Shown here: positions 11,128 through 19,918 of the stretch, piece after piece
Numbering within the stretch: position 1 is the stretch's first letter
Layout: every line of letters begins with the position of its first letter
From: Phytophthora colocasiae
Taxonomy: Eukaryota; Oomycota; Peronosporomycetes; Peronosporales; Peronosporaceae
NCBI GenBank assembly: GCA_018806915.1
Contig: JAGKQI010000099.1
Location: 186,001-250,000, forward strand
Length of the DNA: 64,000 nt
Reading direction: 5' to 3'
The notes under the pieces: generated by a model
What the model was told of the DNA's origin: nothing
Seen by the model: the letters and a program-made list of their open reading frames with translations, nothing else
Database searches by the model: none
Program-made: the position numbers and the translations under genes

Positions 11128-11779
11128 TTGCTACAGCGCGAGGCACAACGGTTTCGAAATAGATCCCGTAAATACACGAAAGGGTACGCAAATCATGAAG
11201 ATTTTGTTTCCAGTATTATTCGAGGGCGGGACACTTTACACAGGAGACACTATTTTTCGCGTTTTCTAAATGGCCATGACGGTGATGAATGCGTGTGTCT
11301 TCATTGCAAGGCGTGGAAATTCCCAGGCGAAACGGATACTTGTTTGTTGCAAGGGAGGAAAAGTCAATTTGCCACCGCGCCGGGAAGCCCCGCGGAAGCT
11401 AAGATTGCTCTTCGACAATCCAGCTTTTATGAAGTCTATTCGAGCATACAACAACGTCTTTGCTTTCACGTCAATGGGTGCGTCAACGTCTGAATCACTT
11501 CACGTGGACGAGAGTGTTACGCGTCGAGGTGTTTACAACTTTCGAGTAATGGGGACAGTTTGCCACCGAATGGGATCACTTCTTCCGCCTTCAGGAGGAA
11601 ACCCTATGTTTGCTCAAATTTACATCAACGACCCAGACAGTGCTGCACGTGTGTTAAGCCAGATTCGTATGACCGATGGACTAAGCGAAGAGTTCGTCAG
11701 TGACATTGATGCTGTGATGGAAGAGCATAATCCGTATGTGCACGGGAAATCCTCATTGAGCGAAGTAGACCTGCACTAG
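11128..11779 (+). pseudogene. Helitron-like N domain fragment of RepHel
   Basis: Two overlapping frames. 11128-11340 ends with the CLHCKAWKFPGE motif. 11330-11779 continues with CCKGGKVNLPP, IRAYNNVFAFTSMGA, GVYNFRVMGTVCHRMGSLLP and FAQIYINDPD. These are the successive conserved blocks of the Helitron-like N-terminal domain, with a C-x2-C pair that probably binds zinc. A frameshift near 11335 separates them. A stop at 11779 and a further shift lead into the next block. Confidence 0.8.
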
Positions 11780-11815
11780 AAGCAGCAAGAGCAGAACGGG
11801 CCAGACGACGCGAAG

Positions 11816-12817
11816 ATGAGGGGAAAGAGGAGGAAGATATGCATGAACCCCACATTGATCCGGATATTGACTGTGTACTTCGTCTGCATGTTGATCGTGA
11901 CGGTAACCCTGGGACTCATAATACGCCCACCACATCGGAGGTTGCTGCGATTATTATTGATGCTAACGCCTCTGAGCCTCGCGATATTGTCCTCTACACC
12001 AGACAAGAAGGTTCAATCGAATTTACGAGACCAATTTAAACTACGATCCTTTACAATACCCCCTTTTGCACTCGTACGGCGAGAAGGGTTGGACGTATAA
12101 AATGGCTTACGCTGGTGTAAACCAGAACCGTCATGCCGATGTGGAAGAGGAAGTTGGTCGGCGAGGTGGAGGAGGACGACAAGATCAAAACATGGAGGAA
12201 GAACTGGATGACGTCGTGCAATTCGAGGACACTGAGGAAAGGCGCAAAACGACAATGTATCTGCGAGAATTCGTCGCATATTTGTTGTATGACCGCACAG
12301 GAAGTCATTCCCTCTTACTTCTCGGTGGGCGACTAACCCACAATACTGCGTGGATCAGTGGGCAAAAGTAGAACAAGAACGCCTTCGGTACATCGAGAAC
12401 AATCAACTCGAATTTCGACTTGAATCGATACAAGGTCTTACAGATGCGTATAGACACGAGGATACAGAAGCTCAAAGAGGCGCTGAAATAAATGAACTAC
12501 TACAGGTGGCTGCTAACCCAGCAGTCAATCAGCGACGTCAAAATGAATCTGGTGATACTGCGGAGGTAGACGCGGGCGATGTTGGTAGACGATTAATTCT
12601 ACCGCCTTCGTTTACAGGTGGACCTCGCTACAAGTATCAAAGGTTTCAAGATGCCATGACCATCGTTCGCGAATTAGGTGCTCGCAACCTGTTGATTGCC
12701 ATGACATGTAATCCAAAATGGGTGGAGATCAAGGAGAATATTCGGCCGGGACGACAGCATCAGATAGACCTGACATCGTGGCTCGGGTTTTTATGCGAAA
12801 TTGAAAAGTCTTTGTAA
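11816..12817 (+). pseudogene. Helitron RepHel, segment upstream of the HUH nuclease
   Basis: At least three frames carry consecutive family blocks: TSEVAAIII with RDIVLYTR (11839-12039), then YGEKGWTYKMAY and REFVAYLLYDR (12066-12371), then DQWAKVEQERLRYIENNQL and LPPSFTGGPRYKYQRFQDAM..MTCNPKW (12350-12817). The MTCNPKW block precedes the Rep catalytic centre in Helitrons. Frame changes at about 12050, 12345 and 12800 show decay by small indels rather than large deletions. Confidence 0.8.
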
Positions 12818-13535
12818 GGATCTCGATGAGGGCATCTTGGGAATTCAGACGGCTCGGATTCACGTCGTCGAATACCAAAAGCGCGGACTGCCTTATGCAC
12901 ACATTTTGGTGATTTTACGACCCGAGGATAAGCCCGTTACGACAGAAGCCATCGACCGTTTGGTTTCGGCGGAGTTACCTGACCCAGACGAAAACCCTGA
13001 CCTTTATGAGACTGTGTTGTCGTGTATGACGCATGGTCCATGTGGAGATCAGAACAAAACGTGTCCGTGTTTGAAGAATGGGAAATGCTCCAAGAAGTTC
13101 CCTAAGCCGTTCGCGGAAGCAACGACAATGGCAGTGGATAAGTATCCAGTATACAGACGACGTCGACGAGAGGGTGGGAATTTGCAGCGTGGGGACAAAG
13201 TGTGCGATAATGCCACGATCAACCAATGGATTGTCCCGTACAATCCGTACCTTTCACAAAAGTACAACTGTCACATCAATGTGGAGGTTTGTGCGACGAA
13301 CAGGGCGATCAAGTTCATCTACAAGTACGTGTATAAAGGAGCGGATATGACCACCATAACGATCGAAAGTCAGCTCGAGGAGCAACCCCTTAACGAAATC
13401 CTGCAGTATTTACTGGCTAGATATATATCTCCAGTCGAAGCATGTATGCGCCTTTTCAGGCATCCAACCCAAGGATCAACGCACAACGTAGTTAAACTCG
13501 CTGTCCATTTGCCTGGGCAGAGCTCAGCAGTGTAA
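12801..13535 (+). pseudogene. Helitron HUH (Rep) endonuclease domain, first histidine lost
   Basis: The rolling-circle endonuclease core that nicks DNA through a tyrosine. The block RIHVVEYQKRGLPYAHIL corresponds to motif 2, usually RGLPHAHIL. Here the first His is Tyr (codon TAT, 12894-12896), so the metal-binding HUH pair is incomplete. A Cys-rich segment HGPCG..CPC..GKCSKKFPK follows, then the catalytic-tyrosine motif KFIYKYVYKGAD (about 13313-13350). The frame is open for 244 codons. A stop at 13535 precedes the next block. Family assignment is strong; activity is unlikely. Confidence 0.85.
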
Positions 13536-13568
13536 CAGGCAAGTGCAACAAACGATCAGATTCGCCGG

Positions 13569-14170
13569 ATGATTCGTCGGGGTGATAGGACGACACTGAC
13601 CGCGTTTTTCTTGCTGTGTATTATGGAGCCAAACGTAGCTGGGAGAATGTTGTACAAGGATATCCCCACGGTATACTGGTGGAATAAGAGGAATAAAGAA
13701 TGGGTACAGTACAGAATGTTTGTACCTTCCATTGGGCGAATTGTTCACGTCTCACCAGAAGATCCGGAACGGTTCTACTTGCGACTTTTACTTGGTAACA
13801 TACGTGGACCAATGTCGTTTGAAGACTTAAGGACTATTGACGGGATTACGTACGGTACTTTTCACGAAGCCGCTCTGGCAGCTGGATATTTAGGGTTTAG
13901 GGTTTAGGAGGAGTGTCTGGCCGAGGCGGCACATGAGCGTATGCCGTACCAGCTCCGACAGCTTTTCGCTATCATTTTGGTGTACTCTCTTCCAAGTAGT
14001 CCACTTGGTTTGTGGGAACGGTTCAAGATCCAGCTAAGTGAAGATTTTCAACGAGCGTTTGATGCCGACATGGGCGACCCACGGGTGGAGTATAGAACTC
14101 TGCAAAGTGTCGATAAAACTCTCCGCGCTAATGGTAAAATGTTAGCCATTTATGCACTCCCCCGACTTTG
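13569..14170 (+). pseudogene. Helitron linker between Rep and helicase
   Basis: 13569-13907 carries TAFFLLC.., MLYKDIPTVYWWN and FYLRLLLGNIRGPMSFEDLRTIDG, family blocks between Rep and helicase. An in-frame TAG at 13905-13907 stops it. 13908-14171 continues with EECLAEAAHERMP, LRQLFAIIL and LWERFK. The stop falls in a 20-nt TTTAGGG-type repeat. Confidence 0.75.
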
Positions 14171-14849
14171 AGAATTACGACCAGGACGCGTTTTATGACC
14201 ATCACGAAGAAGATTTGATTGATCAAGAACTTAACGCCTATCCGTTGGAACAATTGGAGAGTACCGTCGCTGGTGTAGATAAGTTGAACGATGGTCAAAG
14301 GGTCATTTTTGATCAAGTGCTTGGTGCAGTACAGAATCCAGAAGTTGGTCAGAAACTGTTCTTTATCGACGGACCTGGCGGTACCGGAAATCGTTCCTGC
14401 TCGAACAACTTCTTGCCAGAGTACGTTTGACGGAGGGGTAGCAGTGGCAGTCGCTTCCAGTGGAATCGCAGCAACATTGCTGACAGGGGGTCATACGGCG
14501 CATTCTACATTTCGTGTTCCGCTAAAATTGAACGATCATTCCACCTGTAGCATCTCCAAACAGAGCCAGAAGGCTAAGTTGATACGCCGAGCCAACTTGA
14601 TCATCTGGGACGAGGCCATGATGCAACGAGCGTGGTTTGAAGCTGTGGACAGGACTTTGCGTGACATTATGAACAACGAAGCGGAACCATTTGGAGGGAA
14701 GGTTATGGGTTTTAGTGGAGACCATCGTCAGATACTTCCTGTATTAAGGAATGCCACCTAGGTGGAGACGCTTAACGTGTGTTTCAAGGCATCCCCATTA
14801 TGGCAGTATCTTCGGCAAGTACGACTAATCGAAAATATGCGCGTGAAGA
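14152..14849 (+). pseudogene. Helitron Pif1-like helicase, N-terminal motifs I-III
   Basis: LNDGQRVIFDQVL and FFIDGPGGTG lead into Walker A at about 14370-14390. The lysine is lost to a one-base frameshift: the next frame reads KSFLLEQLLARVR. Further fragments carry SSGIAATLLTGG (motif Ia), IIWDEAMM (Walker B, about 14604) and FSGDHRQILPV (motif III, about 14711), then PLWQYLRQVRLIENMRV up to the LTR. Stops at 14428 and 14758 break it. The sequence continues logically at 4591 on the minus strand. Confidence 0.85.
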
Positions 14850-14853
14850 CAGC

Positions 14854-16460
14854 TGTCGCGAAGTCGGTGAAACTTTGGTCGCGGAGCAGGGGGCGTATAG
14901 TGAACCCTAGTTATACGACTACTGAAAAGGGGTTTTCAGAGCCGTACAACGGTAGGTTGGCGTGTGGTACCTTGCGGTATCCTCGTGGGTTCGTTGTCTT
15001 CAGAAATATGACCCTCGCCGGAGTCTGAGAATGTGTTGTGAAGAGAAGTTGGGGTTCCCTTGGAGTCTGGTGTCGGTATTCAGGAAATCCTTCCAGGAGC
15101 GTTCGGGAGTCGGAATCTCTGGGAACCAAGATGGTTTCCAGGAAGTCGGCGGTCGAAAAGAGGTTAATATACCAGAGAAAGTCTGAAATCGGTGTCTGAA
15201 TATCACAAATCCAGAACCGAGATGCCTGACTTTCAGAGATAAACAACCAATATACAGAGTTCGAGAATATACAAATATATACAGCCGTTCTTATTCTTTC
15301 TAGGCCCTTGAACGGTGGGCTAACACTCCAGGTCAACTAGGGACTTGCTACCAGACACCTGGTCTGTCTGGTATCCCTTTACGTTCGCGCACCACCCTCT
15401 TATATAGAGGGAAAATGTAAACCAATACAATCGGCTATATATAACAGTCTACCTTGCACTCTGAAAACGACTGTCTAGTTTCCAGAGCCTGTCCAAACGA
15501 TCAATATGAAATGGGCTACCGCTAGAGACAAAACAAACGACCCAACTAGGATATGGAATAGGCGGGTCCTCTCAGGTCTCTTCGTTACCTGATCTCCGCC
15601 TAAGGGGATTGGATAGGCGAGAGATCACACGGCAACTACCTTGGCGTGGCCATGCAGACAGAAATACAACGACTTCTGGGTTACACGGCAAATTGAACTC
15701 TGTTTATCGTTTATCTTCCTCATAACTATCATATCTTTCTGGTATCTCTCTTCTTCTTGTCATCTCTTGCGTCCTTTCAGCAGTCAGTCTTCATATGTCA
15801 GGTATACTTGGCTCTTGTATGTATAAGATATCTTGACTTGGTCTCAGTATGCAGTCTGTGCAGCCGATCTCAATGGGTTGACAGGTAGAGACGTCATTAC
15901 GGGGGGATGTGCAGGTCAGTAATCACTTGAATGCGTGACTTGAACTTGGGTTCACTTGGTTTCAGTATGGTCTTGGATCTTCGGTGGTTTCAGAGTCTGG
16001 TATCCTGGTTTTCAGAGTCTGATATCACTTGGTTTTCAGAGTATGAAGATCTTGAGGGTTGCGCGGGTGCGCGGCGTCCGGCGCGCGATACTTGGTCTCT
16101 GCGGGTAAATATGTGAATCCTTGAACCATCCATCGTCGCGCTGGACGGTAACGGGATGAGGTCTCTCAGAGATACGTTCTTCTGAGAGACTTTCCGCCAG
16201 AACTTAGGCACTCATCGTCGGGGAAAGTCCGGTGACCAGACAGAGTGTAGTTGACCTTCAGAGTTGTGCACACTCTGAAGTACACTTCTGGTCCATTGGG
16301 CCCCTTTACAGTCAGGCGAAGGTTTATCCACAATCTTCCACAGATACGGCACGGGTGCAGCCACGTCCCACAAACTCCCTCTCCGAAACCAAAATATAAC
16401 CAGGTACATCACTGGGTAACAGCAGCATGACGCCAGAAAATCTGAAGTTGCATCATGTCA
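14854..16460 (-). repeat. Right LTR (1607 bp, inverted), 3' LTR of the same retrotransposon
   Basis: Reverse complement of 4592-6198, same length and nearly identical. In element orientation it starts TGACATG at 16460 and ends CGACA at 14854. A purine-rich tract (AGGAGGGGCGG) lies just upstream (about 16463-16474 on the minus strand), as expected for a polypurine tract before a 3' LTR. CAGC at 14850-14853 is its target duplication. Confidence 0.9.
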
Positions 16461-17010
16461 ACCGCCCCTCCTGGTCACGGTTCGTCAGTGAGGGTTCTTC
16501 TCTGAACTGAGTACCATGGCCAGGCAAAATCATCGAAAAAATCAACCGCTACTCAAACAGTTTGGAGCTCCAGAGATACGTTGAGACTCTGAAACAATTA
16601 TTCTCGTCACACTTCTCGCCACACTTGATTCAACGCCACGTCTTGTAATACCTCATAGAAATTCTTCTTCCAACAACCTCACATCCATAGCTTGACTTAG
16701 TCATCGAAATCCATTCATAACTCCACACAATCAATTCCGGATCCACGTAATTTCACATGTCGACGAGAACAGGTTGGACATCAGAATGGGTTCTCAGTGA
16801 TCTCATGATGAAGCACACCATTTCAGACGTTGCATTTCTGAAAATCAAATGTCTGGAAAGCGCATCAACCTTGATACCGGGAAAACGCTGCACAGTCTAC
16901 ATTCTGAGATGGCCGCCCCTAGCCTGCGTTTGCTGGGAACGTACACGCGGTCGCGTGCTGAGCTGGGACTCTTGACCCGATAATCCAATTGAGGAATGTG
17001 TCGGCGGGCG
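16461..17010 (-). pseudogene. Retrotransposon internal remnant (possible RNase H end)
   Basis: Mostly non-coding. On the minus strand around 16920-16770 a frame reads VQRFPGIKVDALSRH. This resembles the PG..NVVADALSRH ending of Ty3/gypsy RNase H. If so, nearly all of pol, including integrase, has been deleted between gag and the 3' LTR. Confidence 0.35.
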
Positions 17011-17895
17011 TCATCCCATGTCGTACAGCACTTGGTAGACTTCGTTCGTCAAGGACCGATTCTGGTCACCACTTAATGGAGCTGTTGAGGCACCCGAGGA
17101 AGTTTGCGCAGTGTTTCCATCACGGATAGACTCTGAAGTCGCACTCGGAAGTCTGGAATCACCTGTCTGGTCTCTGGTATCCTGATTGGATTTCAGAGAT
17201 CCCTTATGGTTTTCAGAGTTTTCAGAGTCAGAATCTTCAGAATCTTCAGAATCCACATCTCTTGTGAACTTGGGCAGGAACTGTCGCCGCAGAATAGAAT
17301 TGGCTCTGAAGTCTTGGGTAATATCTCGGTCACATGTCCTCCACACGTCTTCATCTTGCAGCAGGGCGTATTCCAAGTCTGAAACACATCGAAATCTCTG
17401 AGCTTGCAACGAGGTTTTCAGACGTGCGTCCTTGAGCTTTGTGATAAACCGAAAGACATGTTCTTCCAGACATTCGAACGACTTCCTGAAATCCACGCCT
17501 GCTTTCCCAGCGGCGGAGTTCAGACGATAGAAGAAATCCAACGGAGTCTCCGAAAATTTCATCTCCATCGTGAAATATCTCTCAGAATGTGGGGATCGAG
17601 GTTTGCAGTAGCGTTTTCGAAACTCTGACGATAATCTTTTCCAGTCACGTGACACGCTTTTCGGGAGCTGGTTAAACCAGTCACGTGCTGATACCTGAAG
17701 TTTTAGCTTGAGTTCTTGAATGCATTGTCTGGAAGACCAACCTTCCTGATGTGCCATATTCAGAAAACGCTCCCACCAGTGAACTCGTTGCCGACGCGTG
17801 ACTCTGGGATCAAATTCTTCGATAAACTTGGAGTTTATAACAGGTATGAGTGGGGTTTCATTGAGATGAGCCGCACAAAGTCCGAAACCCGAAGT
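17011..17895 (-). CDS. Retrotransposon Gag domain protein, partial
   Basis: The frame is open from 17895 to the stop at 17011. The first Met at 17757 is internal. The upstream part (IEEFDPRVTRRQRVHWWERFLNMAHQEG) and the following ARDWFNQLPK, FRKRYCK and FYRLNSAAGKAGV match the pattern of the retrotransposon gag domain. A Ser/Asp/Glu-rich tail follows (about 17270-17210). It ends in VYQVLYDMG without a zinc knuckle, so it is probably truncated. Same strand as the right LTR, so it may be the internal part of the same element. It overlaps the start of the plus-strand ORF at 17866 by about 30 nt. Confidence 0.6.
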   Translation of the reverse strand, partial: TSGFGLCAAHLNETPLIPVINSKFIEEFDPRVTRRQRVHWWERFLNMAHQEGWSSRQCIQELKLKLQVSARDWFNQLPKSVSRDWKRLSSEFRKRYCKPRSPHSERYFTMEMKFSETPLDFFYRLNSAAGKAGVDFRKSFECLEEHVFRFITKLKDARLKTSLQAQRFRCVSDLEYALLQDEDVWRTCDRDITQDFRANSILRRQFLPKFTRDVDSEDSEDSDSENSENHKGSLKSNQDTRDQTGDSRLPSATSESIRDGNTAQTSSGASTAPLSGDQNRSLTNEVYQVLYDMG

Positions 17896-18648
17896 TCACG
17901 AAGATCAAGCCCAGCCAAGATGGAGTTGTATATCATGAGACAGCAACAAGAGTGGCAAAGCAGGGTGAATCAGGTGCAGATGGAGTTCTTGGCCCGCGAG
18001 CGCTTGGAGTCCATGGAACGTGACCGCCGTTGGGAACAACGCGACTTGGAAGCAAGACGTGAGATTCAGAAGCTCACCGACCGCTTGTTGGAGTCTGAAA
18101 ACGCGAGATTGGAGGCTGAGAGACGTGCGGACGACGCTGAAGAACGAAGAAGTCTGGTATCGGAGAGTAAACTCAGAAATCGCAGCGCGGCAGAGTTGGA
18201 AACTCTGAAAACGGAGCTCTGGGACTCTGAAAACCAACGTCTGGAATCAGAGTTTGCTGAACGCTGGCGACAGAGAGAGGTCAAGGCCGAAGCCGAACGT
18301 GCGCGTGCGAGTGACGAGATAAAACGGGACTGGATTTCTCAAATGGAAGCTCTACAGCAGCGAATGAAAGACATGGAAGCTGAGCGCGACAGGGAGAAGG
18401 AGAGTTCCCAGAACATGCAACGCTCCCAAACTGGCCAGTTGAGAAACCTTCGCGCGACATTGTTCCAAGTTCAAGGCCTGCGAAGGGTCGGTCACCCTGA
18501 TTCAGCAACTGCAACTCCAGTGCTTAGTACTGAGAACCCTGAAGTTGCAACTATGCACCCATTATCCGGATCAGAATCAGAAGTGGCGCAACTGGGGTTA
18601 GGGGATCAGAAGGAGTCGTCAGCAGGGGTAGGGTTGCACCCATTATAA
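17866..18648 (+). CDS. Coiled-coil protein, probable retroelement ORF
   Basis: ATG 17866 is preferred: the upstream extension to 17716 reads through sequence that is coding on the other strand. About 260 residues. A short basic N-terminus (SRTKSETRSSRRSSPAK) precedes a long charged alpha-helical stretch (residues about 20-190; LESENARLEAERR, SENQRLESEFAERW) of clear heptad character. Codons TCTGAAAAC recur as in the 1.6-kb LTR and the gag ORF at 6292, suggesting the same retroelement family. No enzymatic motif. Function unknown. Confidence 0.5.
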   Translation: MSRTKSETRSSRRSSPAKMELYIMRQQQEWQSRVNQVQMEFLARERLESMERDRRWEQRDLEARREIQKLTDRLLESENARLEAERRADDAEERRSLVSESKLRNRSAAELETLKTELWDSENQRLESEFAERWRQREVKAEAERARASDEIKRDWISQMEALQQRMKDMEAERDREKESSQNMQRSQTGQLRNLRATLFQVQGLRRVGHPDSATATPVLSTENPEVATMHPLSGSESEVAQLGLGDQKESSAGVGLHPL

Positions 18649-18671
18649 CCTTCTATCCACTTCCTTCTCCA

Positions 18672-19151
18672 AGTAGATCGGCAACCATTAAGCACGCGAG
18701 GGCTGGGAGGCATGGCGCCACCACTACGGCTGCTACAGCGACCCAGACATACCAGGTGGCTCCACGGACCGGGGCCAAGGCAGCAACAAGGCGTACATCG
18801 ACACCAAGATGTGTTATGACACCCCAAACGGGTCCTAGATGCTCGGAACATGGCGAGGATGCCTTCCCAAAGTTGGAAAAGTTGGTAGAACCACCAGACT
18901 TCGAAGAAAGCTCAGACAACTCAGGCTCGGACTCGGATAGCTCGTCGTCTGGTATCTGGATGGCCCCTGGAACGGTGAACATGACGACAATGTCTCGAGG
19001 ACAAGATGGAGCGACTTTGCTAACTGTGCTGAGTCCACGGACTCCATCGCCTCTAAAATCGCCGGACGGGCTAGAATGTCTACAGTCACCCCATCTGGGG
19101 GGCTCAGGCCGTAAGAACACGGCCTCTCAGCGCGGTAGCTACGTTGCCTAA
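18672..19151 (+). CDS. Low-complexity acidic/Ser-rich ORF, probable continuation of the retroelement ORF
   Basis: Open from about 18672 (no clear ATG) to 19151, in a different frame from 17866-18648. Ala/Thr-rich start, then KLEKLVEPPDFEESSDNSGSDSDSSSSG. Probably the frame-shifted continuation of the coiled-coil ORF. Not recognised. Confidence 0.3.
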   Translation, partial: SRSATIKHARAGRHGATTTAATATQTYQVAPRTGAKAATRRTSTPRCVMTPQTGPRCSEHGEDAFPKLEKLVEPPDFEESSDNSGSDSDSSSSGIWMAPGTVNMTTMSRGQDGATLLTVLSPRTPSPLKSPDGLECLQSPHLGGSGRKNTASQRGSYVA

Positions 19152-19204
19152 CTGTAACACGTTTTCATTGGCCCCTATGCTCGCGTGGCGGTATCAGAGT
19201 GGAG

Positions 19205-19565
19205 ACTCCTCACACGGCATGCCCGCCCACAAACACGCACTTGACGGACCAATAGTAGCACGCAACAGTAGTGTTCGTACACGCCCTCCAGTTTTACAGA
19301 GAGGTATCAGTCAGATGAGGTGGTGGCCTGGTCCGCAGGTCGAAGTGCATGAGTCCATTGAATAAAGGTGCGTGTAGCGCAAAAGAGAGTGGTGAGCCGA
19401 GCAACAGTTGGCAAAAGTTGCGCCGTCGGGGAATCGAACCCCGACCTCATCCTTGGAAGGGATGAATCGTAACCATTGACCAACGGTGCAGTCATTCATT
19501 ACAAACACACACATACTCACACAAAACAACCACCACAAAACAACCACCACACAAAACAACCACCG
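19205..19565 (-). repeat. Isolated diverged fragment of the tRNA-Gly array unit
   Basis: Matches the spacer plus UCC-type tRNA portion of the main array units (CTCCTCACACGGCATGCCC.. through CACACAAAACAACC) with more substitutions than array members have among themselves. It is separated from the main array by 5.5 kb of MULE-related sequence and then the Harbinger element. Confidence 0.8.
19420..19489 (-). pseudogene. tRNA-Gly(UCC) pseudogene
   Basis: 70 nt. One base is missing in the D arm (ATTGACC for ATTAGACC) and there is a substitution beside it (AATCGTAA). The anticodon loop CTTCCAA and the T arm are kept. Confidence 0.8.
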
Positions 19566-19918
19566 GCAGAGACTACGTACACTGTCTGGGGGTAATTTGT
19601 GCACAGACATACCAAGCCGTACACAGTCGTACACAGTTCGGTGTCCTTTCTGGTGGATTACCTCACCACATGGTGGATAGTGTATCTGGATGGGAGTCAC
19701 GTTTCCCTTCATAGACTAGGCAACGGTGTGATGAAGAATGGCCCTTTGCTACGTACAGTATCAGAGTCTGATTCAGACGCGAACTTTGGCAGTACATGAA
19801 CCTTCACCTCGCAAAAGTTACAATTGCTTCAGATCGCGAAGTACGTGCATCACTACACGCAAGAGTTGCAGTGTTCGATCTAATTGAAAAACTTTTTTTG
19901 AAATTAATGTGTCAGAGC
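19566..19918. other. Non-coding segment at the MULE left side
   Basis: No gene seen. Its first bases (19564 onward) break the array sequence, so the MULE insertion boundary is probably about 19563. Confidence 0.4.

Larger units (their letters stand above)
10446..14853 (+). mobile_element. Helitron, 5' part (N-terminal, Rep and helicase N-part)
   Basis: A chain of frame-shifted fragments, in order: basic N-terminus, Helitron-like N domain, Rep region, HUH nuclease, linker, helicase motifs I-III. It ends at 14853, in mid-helicase just after an ENMRV motif, exactly at the LTR. The remainder is at 3560-4591 on the other strand. The 5' terminus was not located. Confidence 0.85.
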
